From: JAEUIZ01 sp046155605
Lineage (GTDB): Bacteria > Planctomycetota > Phycisphaerae > Phycisphaerales > UBA1924
DNA length: 64,000 bases
Direction of reading: 5' to 3'
Assembly (NCBI GenBank): GCA_046155605.1
Contig: JBJXFQ010000011.1
Coordinates: forward strand, 42,616 to 106,615
Shown here: in pieces, positions 40,896 to 49,841 of the stretch
Position numbering within the stretch: the first letter of the stretch is position 1
Layout of the letters: the number at the start of each line of letters is the position of its first letter
Notes under the pieces: generated by a model
Told to the model about the DNA's origin: nothing
Seen by the model: only the letters and a program-made list of their open reading frames with translations
Database searches by the model: none
Position numbers and translations under genes: made by a program

Positions 40896-42611
40896 CTATC
40901 TCGCCGCCTTCACGCACAGACAACTCGCCTCGAGTTTCAGCGTCGATCGGCTCCATGCCTTGGCGAATCGCGCGTCGAGCGCCGCCGCCTCGACCTTTCG
41001 CCCCAGCGCCTCCTCGCACCGCGCCAGCCCGTGCAGCGACCAGCCGTTCTCTCGATTCCGCCGCAGATCCTCTCGATACACCTCCGCCGCCGCCGCGTGC
41101 TGCCCGTCTTCGAGCAACACGGCCCCGAGCACATGCCGCACCGGCTGCACCCAATCCGGCGGCTCGATGTACTGCAGCGAGTCCTCGATCTCGATCGCCT
41201 TGCGGAACTGCGTCACCGCCTCGCTCTTCTTGCCCTCGCGATACGCGATCTCGCCCTCAAGCATGTGCTCGGCGATGCCCAGCACCCGTTCCGCAGGGTT
41301 GATCGCCATCATCGCGCCCTTGGGCACGGCATTCGCCGCCTCGCGGAACTGCTTCTGCTCCTGCCGCGCCGCCGCCGCGTCGCCCTTGGCCGCCAGCGCT
41401 GTCGCCCGCGCAAAGCGCCAGAGCGCCCGCGTGATCGGGAGCGCTGCCGCGGGCTGCGGTTCACGCAAGATCTCGTCCCAGCGGCCGAACCGCACCAGCG
41501 ACTCGACCTCGATGCCCGTGTACGCATCCGCGACGGGCGCATAACTCTCGATGAACTCCTGCGGGATCGACCGCACCATCCCCCGCGCCGCCGCGATCGC
41601 GTCCTCCTCGCGCCCCGCCATCATGCACGAGTACGCCAGGAAGTGGTCATTGTGGAACATGTACGCCCGATAGAGCCCCTGCTTGGGCGAGAGCCGCGTG
41701 TACGCCCGGTGGGCCGCCATCGCCCGCTCGTTCTGATCCGCCGCCAGGTTCCAGCGACCGAGCCGCACGTCGATGTGCGCCGGCATGTGCACCATGTGCC
41801 CCGAGCCGGGCACCAGCGTGCGCAGCCGCGTCGCCGCCGCATCCGCCCGCTCCGGCGTCGTCGAGGCCTCGATCGCGTGGATGTAGTAATGGTTTGCGCC
41901 GGGGTGATCGGGCGACCGCGCCAACACCGCTTCAAGCGCCGCCACCACGGAGCCCGTCTCGGGTCTCGGCTCGCCCTTGAGCGACCACAAGTCCCACGGC
42001 CGAAGATCCATCAAGGCCTCGGCATAGATCGTCGCCACGTCATCATCCTGCGGAAACTTCTCATAGACCTTCGCCATCGCGTCGGCATAGGCCCGATCGA
42101 GCGGCGCCCGCGATGCCGGGTCCATCGGCAGCGGCTTGGTCGTCGCCGGATCAACATAGCGGTGCCCCAGCGCCTCGATCAGCGCCTTCTCGGCGGGCGT
42201 GCATCGCGCCATCGCGCTTCGGGCCTTGCCCAGCGCCGCCCACGCCTCCTGGCTCGACGCCTCGTCCATCGTCGGGTTGTTGATGTGCGGGCCGCGGCAG
42301 ATCGCGATGCCCCACCATGGCATGGCGGCGCTCGGATCCGCCTCTGCCGCCCGCTGGAACGACCGCACCGCCTCGTCGTGGTTGAACGAGTACATCCAGC
42401 GCAGGCCCTCGTCAAACTCGCGCTGGCACGTCTGCGAAGTCGTCGAGATCGAGCGGGAATGACGGCCCAGGTCCGGGCGACCGTTGACCACCGCCGCACG
42501 CTCGGCAGAGGCAACCGGATCGCTCGCGCACCCGGCCAGGCCGAGGGTGGCGGCGACGCTGCTCAGAATCCCGAATCGGACAATGACGCTGGGGAGGTGG
42601 ATGGTTCTCAT
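40896..42611 (-). CDS. Tetratricopeptide-repeat lipoprotein
   Basis: A 571-residue protein with a lipoprotein signal (FGILSSVAATLGLAGC). Helical repeats include FDEGLRWMYSFNHDEAVRSF with AAEADPSAAMPWWGIAICRG, MVHMPAHIDVRLGRWNLAAD and EGEIAYREGKKSEAVTQFRK. The HYYIHAIEAST and HMVHMPAHID blocks are a family hallmark of long TPR proteins common in planctomycetes and Bacteroidetes. It is presumably a scaffold in the envelope; no enzyme motif is evident. The minus-strand start is 48 bases from the divergent anmK start, in an A/T-rich spot. Confidence 0.82.
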   Translation of the reverse strand: MRTIHLPSVIVRFGILSSVAATLGLAGCASDPVASAERAAVVNGRPDLGRHSRSISTTSQTCQREFDEGLRWMYSFNHDEAVRSFQRAAEADPSAAMPWWGIAICRGPHINNPTMDEASSQEAWAALGKARSAMARCTPAEKALIEALGHRYVDPATTKPLPMDPASRAPLDRAYADAMAKVYEKFPQDDDVATIYAEALMDLRPWDLWSLKGEPRPETGSVVAALEAVLARSPDHPGANHYYIHAIEASTTPERADAAATRLRTLVPGSGHMVHMPAHIDVRLGRWNLAADQNERAMAAHRAYTRLSPKQGLYRAYMFHNDHFLAYSCMMAGREEDAIAAARGMVRSIPQEFIESYAPVADAYTGIEVESLVRFGRWDEILREPQPAAALPITRALWRFARATALAAKGDAAAARQEQKQFREAANAVPKGAMMAINPAERVLGIAEHMLEGEIAYREGKKSEAVTQFRKAIEIEDSLQYIEPPDWVQPVRHVLGAVLLEDGQHAAAAEVYREDLRRNRENGWSLHGLARCEEALGRKVEAAALDARFAKAWSRSTLKLEASCLCVKAAR

Positions 42612-42659
42612 GGCGAAAAATATATCACGCACCCCGAGCCCGCGCAGTAAACTGCCCCT

Positions 42660-43760
42660 ATGCCTCTTGCCGCGGGTTGCATGACCGGAACGAGCCTCGA
42701 CGCCATCGATGCCGCGATCGTCGAGATCAACGGGCATGGCCTCTCGATGTCGGCCCGGTTGATCGAAGGCCGCTCCGCGCCGCTGGGCGATCTGGCCGCG
42801 CCGCTCCGCCGCCTCGCCGAGCAACAGCCGATGACCGCGGGCGAGATCGCCGACCTGTCGCACCGCTTCGCGCTGGCGCACGCGGCGTTGCTGCGCGATC
42901 TTTTGGGCTCTAGCAGCGGGGGAGGTCGCACGCCGGACCTGGTGGCGCTGCATGGCCAGACCGTCTACCACAAGCCGCCGCTGAGTTGGCAACTGATGAA
43001 TCCCGCGCCGGTGGCCGCGCTCGTGCGCGCGCCGGTGGTCCACGACCTCCGCGCCGCCGACCTCGCCGCCGGAGGCCAGGGTGCCCCGATCACCCCGATC
43101 GCCGACTGGGTCTTCTTCGGCGGAACTTCCGCGCCGCTGGCCATCGTGAATCTGGGCGGGTTCTGCAACGTGACGCTGCTCCCCGCAGCGAGCACGCCGC
43201 GCGACCACTCCGGCGAACTCGAATCCATCCGCGGCATGGACGTCTGCCCATGTAACCATATATTAGATGCCGTCGCCCGCGCCACCCTTGGCGCGCCCTT
43301 CGACGCCGATGGCGCGCGCGCCGCGAACGGCACGCCGCACGACGAAGCGCTGGAGGACCTGGAGGGGGTCTTGGCCAGCCGCGCGCGCGCGCACAAGTCC
43401 ATGGGCACCGGCGACGAGGCGCTGGACTGGGTGTCACGCTGGCGCGCGCACGTCCCCGGACCCGACCTGGCCGCGACGGCCTGCGAGGCGATCGGTTCCG
43501 CCATCGCGTCGGCGACCGCGAATCGGCGCGCGCTCCTGGCCGGCGGCGGGGCGCGCAATCGTGCGCTCGCCGCGGCAATCGCGTCCGCGGCAACCGGACC
43601 GGTGGAACTGGTGAACCCCGCTGAACTGGCGCAGTATCGCGAGGCGGCGGCGATGGCGGTGCTCGGGGCGCTCTGCCGCGACCGCGTGCCGATCACCCTT
43701 CCGGCGGTCACGGGCGTGCGCGGGCCGGCCCCGGTGTCGGGATCGTGGGTGGAGCCATGA
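42660..43760 (+). CDS. anmK: Anhydro-N-acetylmuramic acid kinase
   Basis: A 366-residue sugar kinase of the ASKHA fold. It phosphorylates and opens 1,6-anhydroMurNAc to MurNAc-6-phosphate in peptidoglycan recycling. Motifs are GCMTGTSLDAIDAAIVEI at the N terminus (ATP loop), LVALHGQTVYHKPP, APITPIADWVFFGG and LLAGGGARNRALAAAIASA. The murQ gene follows with a four-base ATGA overlap, and MurQ uses the AnmK product, so the pair forms a pathway operon. Length is normal. Confidence 0.95.
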   Translation: MPLAAGCMTGTSLDAIDAAIVEINGHGLSMSARLIEGRSAPLGDLAAPLRRLAEQQPMTAGEIADLSHRFALAHAALLRDLLGSSSGGGRTPDLVALHGQTVYHKPPLSWQLMNPAPVAALVRAPVVHDLRAADLAAGGQGAPITPIADWVFFGGTSAPLAIVNLGGFCNVTLLPAASTPRDHSGELESIRGMDVCPCNHILDAVARATLGAPFDADGARAANGTPHDEALEDLEGVLASRARAHKSMGTGDEALDWVSRWRAHVPGPDLAATACEAIGSAIASATANRRALLAGGGARNRALAAAIASAATGPVELVNPAELAQYREAAAMAVLGALCRDRVPITLPAVTGVRGPAPVSGSWVEP

Positions 43761-44830
43761 GCGAGGCGAATCGGCAGCCCAAGGACGCGTTGCCGCCTGA
43801 TCGATCGGGGCTGGGAACCGAGGCGCGGCATCCTGCATCGGCGCGGCTCCATGCGATGAGCGCGACAGAGTGTGTGGCGCTCTTGCACGAAGCGGACCGC
43901 GAAGCGGTGGCGGCGGCAGGCCGGGCCGGGCCGGCCATCGCGCGGTTCGTCGAGGCAGTGATGCCGGGATTTGCCGCCGGAGGGCGACTGATCTATGTGG
44001 GCGCCGGGACATCGGGGCGGCTGGGCGTGCTCGATGCATCAGAGGCTCCGCCCACGTTCTGCGTCGAGCCGGGCCGGATCGTGGGGATCATCGCCGGCGG
44101 CGACGCGTCGCTCCGACGATCGAGCGAGGGCATGGAGGATGACCCCAACGGCGCGGCCGAAGAACTCACGGCACTGGTACTCAGCCCGCACGACTCCGTG
44201 CTGGGGATCGCGGCGGGTGGGACGACGCCGTATGTGCTCGGGGCGTTGCGGCTGGCGCGAGATATGGGAGCAGGGGTGACGGGGCTGCTGACGTGCGCGC
44301 GGGTGGAGGAATGGGGACGGAGGGACGAAGGGACGGAGGGACGGAGTGGCGAAAAAGAAGGACAGGAAAGCGGAGGGGTTGCAGGAGCGGGTAGCCACCG
44401 GTCTGGAGACCGGTGCCACCAAAGCGCCGCCCCGGAGGAGCGGGGTACCCGGGAGCACGATCATCTGATTCTGTGCGAAACCGGGCCGGAGGTTCTGACG
44501 GGCTCGACGCGGCTCAAGGCGGGCACGGCGACAAAACTGGTGCTCAACGCGATCTCGACCACGCTGATGGTGCGGACCGGTCGGGTCTATCAGAATCTGA
44601 TGGTGGACGTGCGCGCGACCAACGACAAGTTGAAAGATCGGGCCGCGCGAATCGTCTCAACGCTCACGGGGCTCGATCGCGCGGCGGCATTCGCGGCGCT
44701 CGAACGCGGCGGATGGAGCGCCAAGACGACGGTGGTGATGCGGCGATTCGGGGTCGATCGTGCCGAGGCCGAGTGGCGGCTGGCGGCGGTCGGAGGGAGG
44801 CTGGGTGAGGCTCTCAGTGATGAGATGTAA
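43757..44830 (+). CDS. murQ: N-acetylmuramic acid 6-phosphate etherase with in-frame repeat insertion
   Basis: A 357-residue SIS-domain lyase that removes lactate from MurNAc-6-P. Typical blocks are LIYVGAGTSGRLGVLDASEA, GIIAGGDASLRR, GIAAGGTTPYVLGALRLARD, GPEVLTGSTRLKAGTATKLV and NLMVDVRATNDKLKDRAARI. Usual length is about 300. Residues about 184-233 (EEWGRRDEGTEGRSG...GSHRSGDRCHQS) are an extra stretch encoded by a repeat element: purine-rich GGACGGAG tandem repeats followed by the palindrome shared with the intergenic element at 1.8 kb. The frame is kept, and all catalytic blocks remain, so the enzyme may still work. Confidence 0.93.
   Translation: MSEANRQPKDALPPDRSGLGTEARHPASARLHAMSATECVALLHEADREAVAAAGRAGPAIARFVEAVMPGFAAGGRLIYVGAGTSGRLGVLDASEAPPTFCVEPGRIVGIIAGGDASLRRSSEGMEDDPNGAAEELTALVLSPHDSVLGIAAGGTTPYVLGALRLARDMGAGVTGLLTCARVEEWGRRDEGTEGRSGEKEGQESGGVAGAGSHRSGDRCHQSAAPEERGTREHDHLILCETGPEVLTGSTRLKAGTATKLVLNAISTTLMVRTGRVYQNLMVDVRATNDKLKDRAARIVSTLTGLDRAAAFAALERGGWSAKTTVVMRRFGVDRAEAEWRLAAVGGRLGEALSDEM
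44306..44455. repeat. Copy of composite repeat inside murQ
   Basis: The segment contains GGGACGGAG-type tandem units (44312-44346), a purine-rich stretch and the inverted repeat CACCGGTCTGGAGACCGGTG (44396-44415). On the minus strand the order is palindrome then pyrimidine tract, as in the intergenic copy at 1801-1950, and 25 bases around the palindrome are identical. It encodes about 50 residues not found in normal MurQ. Confidence 0.7.
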
Positions 44831-44838
44831 CGTACGGC

Positions 44839-45528
44839 CTACCCACGCACGAACGGGTTGGTGGCGCGTTCGCGGGCGATGGTGGTCGCGGGGCCGTGGC
44901 CTGGGTAGACCACGGTCTCGCCGGGAAGCGTGTAGAGTTTCTCGCGGATCGAACGCGACAGCACGCTCATGTCGCTGCCTGGGAAATCGGTCCGACCGAC
45001 CGACCCGGCGAAGAGCGCATCGCCCACCAGCGCCACGCCCGGCGAATGCAGCGTGATCCCGCCCGGCGAGTGGCCCGGCGTGTGCAGCACGCGCCACGCG
45101 CGCCCCCCGATGGTCAGGGTCTCGCCCTCGTCGATGAGCCGATCCGGCCCGCGCGCGGTGATCGAGAGCCCGATGGGGATGCCAAGATTGAGCACGGGAT
45201 CGCCGAGCCAGTCCTTTTCGGCCCTGTGGATGAGCACCGGCGTGCCGGGGAACGCATCGAGAACCTCGTTGATGCCGGCGATGTGATCGACGTGGGCGTG
45301 GGTGAGGACGATGGCATCGACGGGCCGACCGAGTTCGCGGAGGCGGTCGATCATCTCGCCGGGCTCGAAGCCGGCGTCGATGACGGTGACGGGGCCGGCG
45401 CCCGCTCGCTCGTAGACCAAGTAGCAGTTGGTTTCGAAGGGACCGAGGGGGAACGCCTCGATCGCGAGGCCCTCCGCGGCATCGCGTGGCGTGGTCGCGT
45501 CGGGCTCTCTGGGCGGTTTCGTTCGCAT
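44839..45528 (-). CDS. MBL-fold metallohydrolase (glyoxalase II-like)
   Basis: A 229-residue cytoplasmic hydrolase with all metal-ligand motifs: LTHAHVDHIAGINEVLD (HxHxDH), VLHTPGHSPGGITLHS, VALVGDALFAGSVGRTDFPG and VVYPGHGPATTI. The order and spacing fit glyoxalase II-like proteins (YcbL type), which hydrolyse thioesters such as lactoylglutathione. The substrate is unknown. The start MRTKPPREPD is the first methionine before the core and lies in the region shared with the divergent cupin gene. It is convergent with murQ. Confidence 0.88.
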   Translation of the reverse strand: MRTKPPREPDATTPRDAAEGLAIEAFPLGPFETNCYLVYERAGAGPVTVIDAGFEPGEMIDRLRELGRPVDAIVLTHAHVDHIAGINEVLDAFPGTPVLIHRAEKDWLGDPVLNLGIPIGLSITARGPDRLIDEGETLTIGGRAWRVLHTPGHSPGGITLHSPGVALVGDALFAGSVGRTDFPGSDMSVLSRSIREKLYTLPGETVVYPGHGPATTIARERATNPFVRG

Positions 45529-45596
45529 CGAGCAATAATAGAGCCGTGAGGGAGGCTTCCCGCTGTCCCCAGCACCCCCGCATCGGAGTTGCCGAC

Positions 45597-46004
45597 ATGT
45601 CCACTGGAGCGAAGGGTTTGATCCGCAGCACGGCCGCGACCGGGTCAAAGGTCGTCGAGATGCCGGGCGTCAAGGGCGTGCGGATGGCGGTGATGGTGGG
45701 CCGCGAGGACGGCGCGCCGAACTTTGCGCTGCGGCATTTCACGGTCGAGCCCGGGGGCCACTCGCCGCGGCACAGCCATGATTACGAGCACGAGGTCTAC
45801 GTCGTCGAGGGCTCGGGGACGGTGCTGCTCGATGGGCGCGAGCAGACGATCAAGGCGGGCGATGTGGTCTATGTGCCGGCGGACCACGAGCACCAGTTCA
45901 AGGCGTCGATGCAGGCGGTTTCCGGCCAGAGGGCGGTCGGGCTGCGCTTTCTGTGTCTGGTGCCCGTGACGAGAAACTGCGGCGATCCCACGCCGGGAAG
46001 TTGA
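45597..46004 (+). CDS. Cupin domain protein
   Basis: A 135-residue single-domain cupin. Motif 1 is GGHSPRHSHDYEHEVYVVEG with three candidate metal histidines and a glutamate. Motif 2 is GDVVYVPADHEHQF with the fourth. Such small cupins are metal-binding enzymes or sensors; no specific role can be given. The start is supported by GGAG nine bases upstream. The next gene starts one base after the stop, so the two are probably cotranscribed. Confidence 0.85.
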   Translation: MSTGAKGLIRSTAATGSKVVEMPGVKGVRMAVMVGREDGAPNFALRHFTVEPGGHSPRHSHDYEHEVYVVEGSGTVLLDGREQTIKAGDVVYVPADHEHQFKASMQAVSGQRAVGLRFLCLVPVTRNCGDPTPGS

Positions 46005-46005
46005 T

Positions 46006-46956
46006 ATGAAGAGGCCCACAACTCCGTTTCGCGCCTTCGCGATCCCCCCGCTTTGCGTGGGCACGATCATCTCCGCCGCGTTGATCGGCCTGGGCGTTGC
46101 CGAGCCCGCGCTGCGCGCCACCGCTGTTCCGGCCGGGGGACTGGGACTGGCCATCTGTGCCGTGGGCTTCGGGTTGGCGCGGCTGATCGCCGGGCGAATC
46201 CCGGCGAATCCGGCGCGGGAACTGAGCGACCTTGCCGAGGCCATCCGCGCGATGGGCGAGCAGGCGGCGCTCTCGGACGACGCGCGGCGGGTGCTGAATC
46301 GGAGCCGCGAGCGAGAGTTGCTGCGGGCGGCGATCGAGGAAGACATCGACACCGAGGACTGGGACGCGGCGCTGGTGCTGGTCAAGGAGTTGGCCGAGCG
46401 ATTCGGTTATCGGGCCGACGCCGAGGAGTTTCGCCAGCGGATCGAGCAGGCGCGGTACGAGACGGTGCAGCGAAAGGTGTCGGACGCGGTGGGACGGATG
46501 GACACGCTGCTCGTGCAGCGCCGGTGGGACCAGGCGCTGGTCGAGGCCTCGCGCATCGGGCGGCTCTTCCCCGATTCGCCGCGGGTCGAAGGGCTGCGGC
46601 ATCGGGTCGAGCAGGCGCGGGCGATGTACAAGGCTGACCTCGAACGGCGGTTCCTGACAGAGGCCGAGAACGAGCGCGTCGATGAGGCGATGGCGCTGCT
46701 CAAGGAACTCGATGCGTACCTGTCAGAGACGGAAGCGGCACCCTTCCGCGAGGCGGCGCGGGGCGTGATCGCCAAGGCACGCGACAACTTGGGCGCGCGG
46801 TTCAAACTGGCGATCCAGGATCGGCAATGGGCCGTCGCCGCGGAACTCGGGCAGCGGATCGTGGACGAGTTTCCCAACTCACGCATGGCGGACGAGGTGC
46901 GCCCGCTGATCGAGGGGCTGCGGACGCGGGCGCGCGAGGCGACGCCGGCGCGGTGA
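46006..46956 (+). CDS. Membrane protein with helical (TPR-like) cytoplasmic domain
   Basis: A 316-residue protein with two N-terminal membrane helices (IPPLCVGTIISAALIGLGVA, AGGLGLAICAVGFGLARLIA) and a long helical part. Its helix pairs are reminiscent of TPRs: DTEDWDAALVLVKELAERFG, RRWDQALVEASRIGRLFPD and DRQWAVAAELGQRIVDEFPN. It contains a coiled-coil-prone stretch in between. It probably serves in protein contacts at the membrane. No enzyme motif; function unknown. It starts one base after the cupin gene. Confidence 0.72.
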   Translation: MKRPTTPFRAFAIPPLCVGTIISAALIGLGVAEPALRATAVPAGGLGLAICAVGFGLARLIAGRIPANPARELSDLAEAIRAMGEQAALSDDARRVLNRSRERELLRAAIEEDIDTEDWDAALVLVKELAERFGYRADAEEFRQRIEQARYETVQRKVSDAVGRMDTLLVQRRWDQALVEASRIGRLFPDSPRVEGLRHRVEQARAMYKADLERRFLTEAENERVDEAMALLKELDAYLSETEAAPFREAARGVIAKARDNLGARFKLAIQDRQWAVAAELGQRIVDEFPNSRMADEVRPLIEGLRTRAREATPAR

Positions 46957-46972
46957 AGTCCTGACGATCTCT

Positions 46973-49786
46973 CTATTTCTTTTCTTCGGCTTTCGCGCGC
47001 TTCGCGTAGCGATCAAAGACGTTGCGCACCAGGTCGGCATATCGAGCGGGGACGGCCTGCTGCTCGATGGCGCGCTCGGCCCCTGCCGCCGCACGACCGA
47101 TCTCATCAACGAGCGCCGCGTTCTGGCCCGGCTTTCGGTCGCCGGGGCGGTTCGATTCGATCTCGGCGATGACACGTTCGCGGCCGGTCGATGGCGTCTG
47201 AGACGGACGAATCGGCGTGGGCTCGGTCTTGCCCTGCCAACGTGAGGCACCCTTGGGCATTCGCCGTGGAGGCGCGACGCCCGCCCCGCCGCCTCGTGGC
47301 GCCTCGTCGCGCAGGCCGCGCGCGATATCGCGGAGTTCTTGCGCCCGCCGCTCGAGATCTTCCGCCTTGCCGGAACGATCATTGAGTTGCTTGAGTTTGT
47401 CGGCGAGATCGTGCATCGACTGCGAAGGTGATCGCTGCGGGTTTGGTCCCTTCGTGCCGGGTCCGTCAGGAGCGGGAGCGTTCGGGTTCGTTGCGTTCGG
47501 ACTCGGTCCCTCGTTACCCGAACGATCGCCGCCGCGCTCGTTGCCGCCGGGCTTCTCGGCACCTGGGTTTGCGTCGCCGGGCTGGGCGTCACCGGGCTGC
47601 GCGCTCGGCTGCTGTTCCGGCTTCTCGCCGGGCGAGGCATTTGGCTGACCCTTCTGCGGCGTCGGTGCCCCCTTCTCTTGCTCTGACGTTCCGCGCGGCG
47701 AACCGAGCGAGTCCGGCTTGGCCGGTGGCCCGGGCTTCTGCTCGCCCCCAGATTCCGCAGGCTTGCTCGCTTCTTTGGGTTTGCCCGCGCCATCCGGCAT
47801 GGCGGCCGGGTCCGGCTTACCGGCTGTTGGCTGCGACGCATCGGGTGTTTGCTGGTCCGACATTTCGCCATCGGGCTTGGCGTTGGTCGGCTTCGAACCC
47901 TGCCGATTCATCTCCTCCGCGGCCTTTCGCAGCGCATCCGTGATCCCGCGCGTGGCCTCGCCCGGTGTCTTCGGCTCTGCCGGCGCGTCGGAAACACGCT
48001 CGCCTGGCTGTGGCGTGCTCTCTTGCTTCGATGGCGATTGTCCCTTGGGCGCGCGATCCGACTTGCCGGCATCGGTCTTTCCGGATTCAGGCCTCCGAGC
48101 ATCCGGCTTCCCGGCATCTGGCCTGTCACCTTCGGACTTCGTCTCGCGCTGCTTCGCATCGCCCGGCTTGTCGTCGCCGGGCTTCCCGTCGCGCGATGTG
48201 CTCTCGCGCGAGTTCTTGTCGCCGGGGTTGTTGCTCGCTGAGCCGTTCTCGCCTGGTTTGCTCTCGCCTGACTTGCCTTCTTCAGACTTGCGCTCGCCCG
48301 ACTTGCGATCTCCCGGCTTGCTTTCTCCCCCACTCTTTGAGTCCCCCACCTTTGACGGCTCACTTGACGCGGGCCGCGGCTCCTCACTCGGCTTCGGCTC
48401 GGCCTTGCTCTTCTGTGCGTCGCTCGATGCCGGCTGTCTCTCAGGCTCTTTCGTTTCGTCCGTCTTCGTGCCCTCGGGCTTCGGCACTTCCGGCGTTGGC
48501 GCCTCCGGCTTTGGTGTGTCGGGCTTGGCATCTTCCCGCTCGCCCGCGTCGGGCTTCGCCGCATCGGGCTTTGTTTCATCACGCTTTCCAGCGCCGGGTT
48601 GCGTCGGCTTCTTGCTCGGCTCGCGCGATTCCGCCGGCCGCGCGGACGCGCCACCCTCGCCGGCCTTCGTCTGCTCCGCCTCACTCGACGAACCTTGCTC
48701 GCTCGCGTCGCCCTGCTCCGAGTCGCGCTGCTCCGAGTCGCTTCGGCTGTCGTCCGGCGACTCCCGCCGTTCTTCGCCCATCCCGTCGGCGAGGCGCTTC
48801 ATCTCCTCAGCGATCTCGCGCCGTTCGTCCTCGCTCAGCGCGGGCCAGCGCTCCGCCAGTTCGCGCGCCTCGCGCTCCGCGGCCTCGATATCTCCCTCGG
48901 CGAGCGCTTGTGAGAGATCGTGGGCCGCTCCCTCCGACGCCGCACCGGTTGCCCCGGCCGCGCCTGGCCCTGCCGCCTCCGCCGCGCCGCGCGTTGCATC
49001 CTTCCCGCGTGCCGCACGCGCCAGCGCCTCCCGCGTCGCGTCAGCCTCGCGGCGCTCGGCGTGCTGGGCCGCTTCGAGTCGCTCCGCGATCTCCTGCGCG
49101 CTCCGGGCCGCGCGTAGTCGCGACTGCTCCGCATCGGCGGTGCCCAGTTCGCCCTCGAGTTCGCGGAGCGCCCGCAACTGCTCCTCGACCACGGGGTCTT
49201 GTGCCGCGCCCGCCGCCTCTTCAACCCGCTTGGCCGCGTCGCGGACTCGCTGCCGCTCCGGCGCGCTGGCAACCGGAGGCTTTGCCGGCACCGGGGCCGT
49301 CCGCACCCGCGTCGGCAGCCACATGCCGACCGCGATCGCCGCCGCGAGCGCCGCCGGCGCCAGGCCGAACGACCAATCGCGTCGCCACGGCAGCGCGCGG
49401 CGAACGTTCACTCCCGACGCCGCCCGCGTGCTCTCTTCCTCGGACCACGCCGCGAATGGGCCGGGCCTCTCCGCCAGCGCGAGCCCCGACGAGAGCCGAT
49501 CTCGCAGGCCCAACCGCGCATCGAGTTCGACCGCTGCTCGCATCGGGCTCCACTTTCGTCCGACGGCGAGCCCCGCGCCGGCGAGGCCGGGCACGAGCGC
49601 CGCCACGCCGACGACCATCGCCCAATCAAGCCCCCATGCCGCGCCCGCGGCGCGATCGAGCGCCACCAGCGCCGCTCCCGCCGCCGCGCCGAGCGTGACT
49701 CCTCGGCCCGCGAGCCGCGCCGCGTCCTGAACGAGCGCCCGCCGCGCCGCCGATCTCGCCACGCGAAATGCCGCCGAGGCTTTCAC
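46973..49786 (-). CDS. DUF4175-like membrane protein with very long low-complexity linker
   Basis: A protein of about 937 residues if it starts at GTG. The N-terminal part has two membrane helices and a linker AAVELDARLGLRDRLSSGLA, which resembles DUF4175-type planctomycete proteins, then a third helix (APAALAAAIAVGMWLP). A coiled-coil region follows (RQRVRDAAKRVEEAAGAA, RELEGELGTADAEQSRLR). Roughly residues 350-800 are almost only K, P, E, D, S, G, A and Q (KPDAAKPDAGEREDAKPDT and similar), surely disordered. A short ordered C-terminal part (DLADKLKQLNDRSGKAEDLE...QAVPARYADLVRNVFDRYAK) closes it. The true start is uncertain; a TTG 18 bases upstream is also possible. Function unknown. Confidence 0.65.
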   Translation of the reverse strand: MKASAAFRVARSAARRALVQDAARLAGRGVTLGAAAGAALVALDRAAGAAWGLDWAMVVGVAALVPGLAGAGLAVGRKWSPMRAAVELDARLGLRDRLSSGLALAERPGPFAAWSEEESTRAASGVNVRRALPWRRDWSFGLAPAALAAAIAVGMWLPTRVRTAPVPAKPPVASAPERQRVRDAAKRVEEAAGAAQDPVVEEQLRALRELEGELGTADAEQSRLRAARSAQEIAERLEAAQHAERREADATREALARAARGKDATRGAAEAAGPGAAGATGAASEGAAHDLSQALAEGDIEAAEREARELAERWPALSEDERREIAEEMKRLADGMGEERRESPDDSRSDSEQRDSEQGDASEQGSSSEAEQTKAGEGGASARPAESREPSKKPTQPGAGKRDETKPDAAKPDAGEREDAKPDTPKPEAPTPEVPKPEGTKTDETKEPERQPASSDAQKSKAEPKPSEEPRPASSEPSKVGDSKSGGESKPGDRKSGERKSEEGKSGESKPGENGSASNNPGDKNSRESTSRDGKPGDDKPGDAKQRETKSEGDRPDAGKPDARRPESGKTDAGKSDRAPKGQSPSKQESTPQPGERVSDAPAEPKTPGEATRGITDALRKAAEEMNRQGSKPTNAKPDGEMSDQQTPDASQPTAGKPDPAAMPDGAGKPKEASKPAESGGEQKPGPPAKPDSLGSPRGTSEQEKGAPTPQKGQPNASPGEKPEQQPSAQPGDAQPGDANPGAEKPGGNERGGDRSGNEGPSPNATNPNAPAPDGPGTKGPNPQRSPSQSMHDLADKLKQLNDRSGKAEDLERRAQELRDIARGLRDEAPRGGGAGVAPPRRMPKGASRWQGKTEPTPIRPSQTPSTGRERVIAEIESNRPGDRKPGQNAALVDEIGRAAAGAERAIEQQAVPARYADLVRNVFDRYAKRAKAEEKK

Positions 49787-49841
49787 AATCAATGGTACGG
49801 ACAAGTTCGCGTGCGGGTTTACCGATCTACATTCATCCGAG

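Noticed and set aside
41031..42650. Open frame of about 540 codons on the plus strand
   Set aside because: Arginine/histidine-rich shadow of the TPR lipoprotein gene, which has a lipobox and recognisable repeats.
47718..49730. Open reading frame of about 670 codons on the plus strand
   Set aside because: It is antisense to the low-complexity membrane protein and translates to Ser/Ala/Pro/Arg-rich sequence with no domain; the biased composition leaves several frames open.
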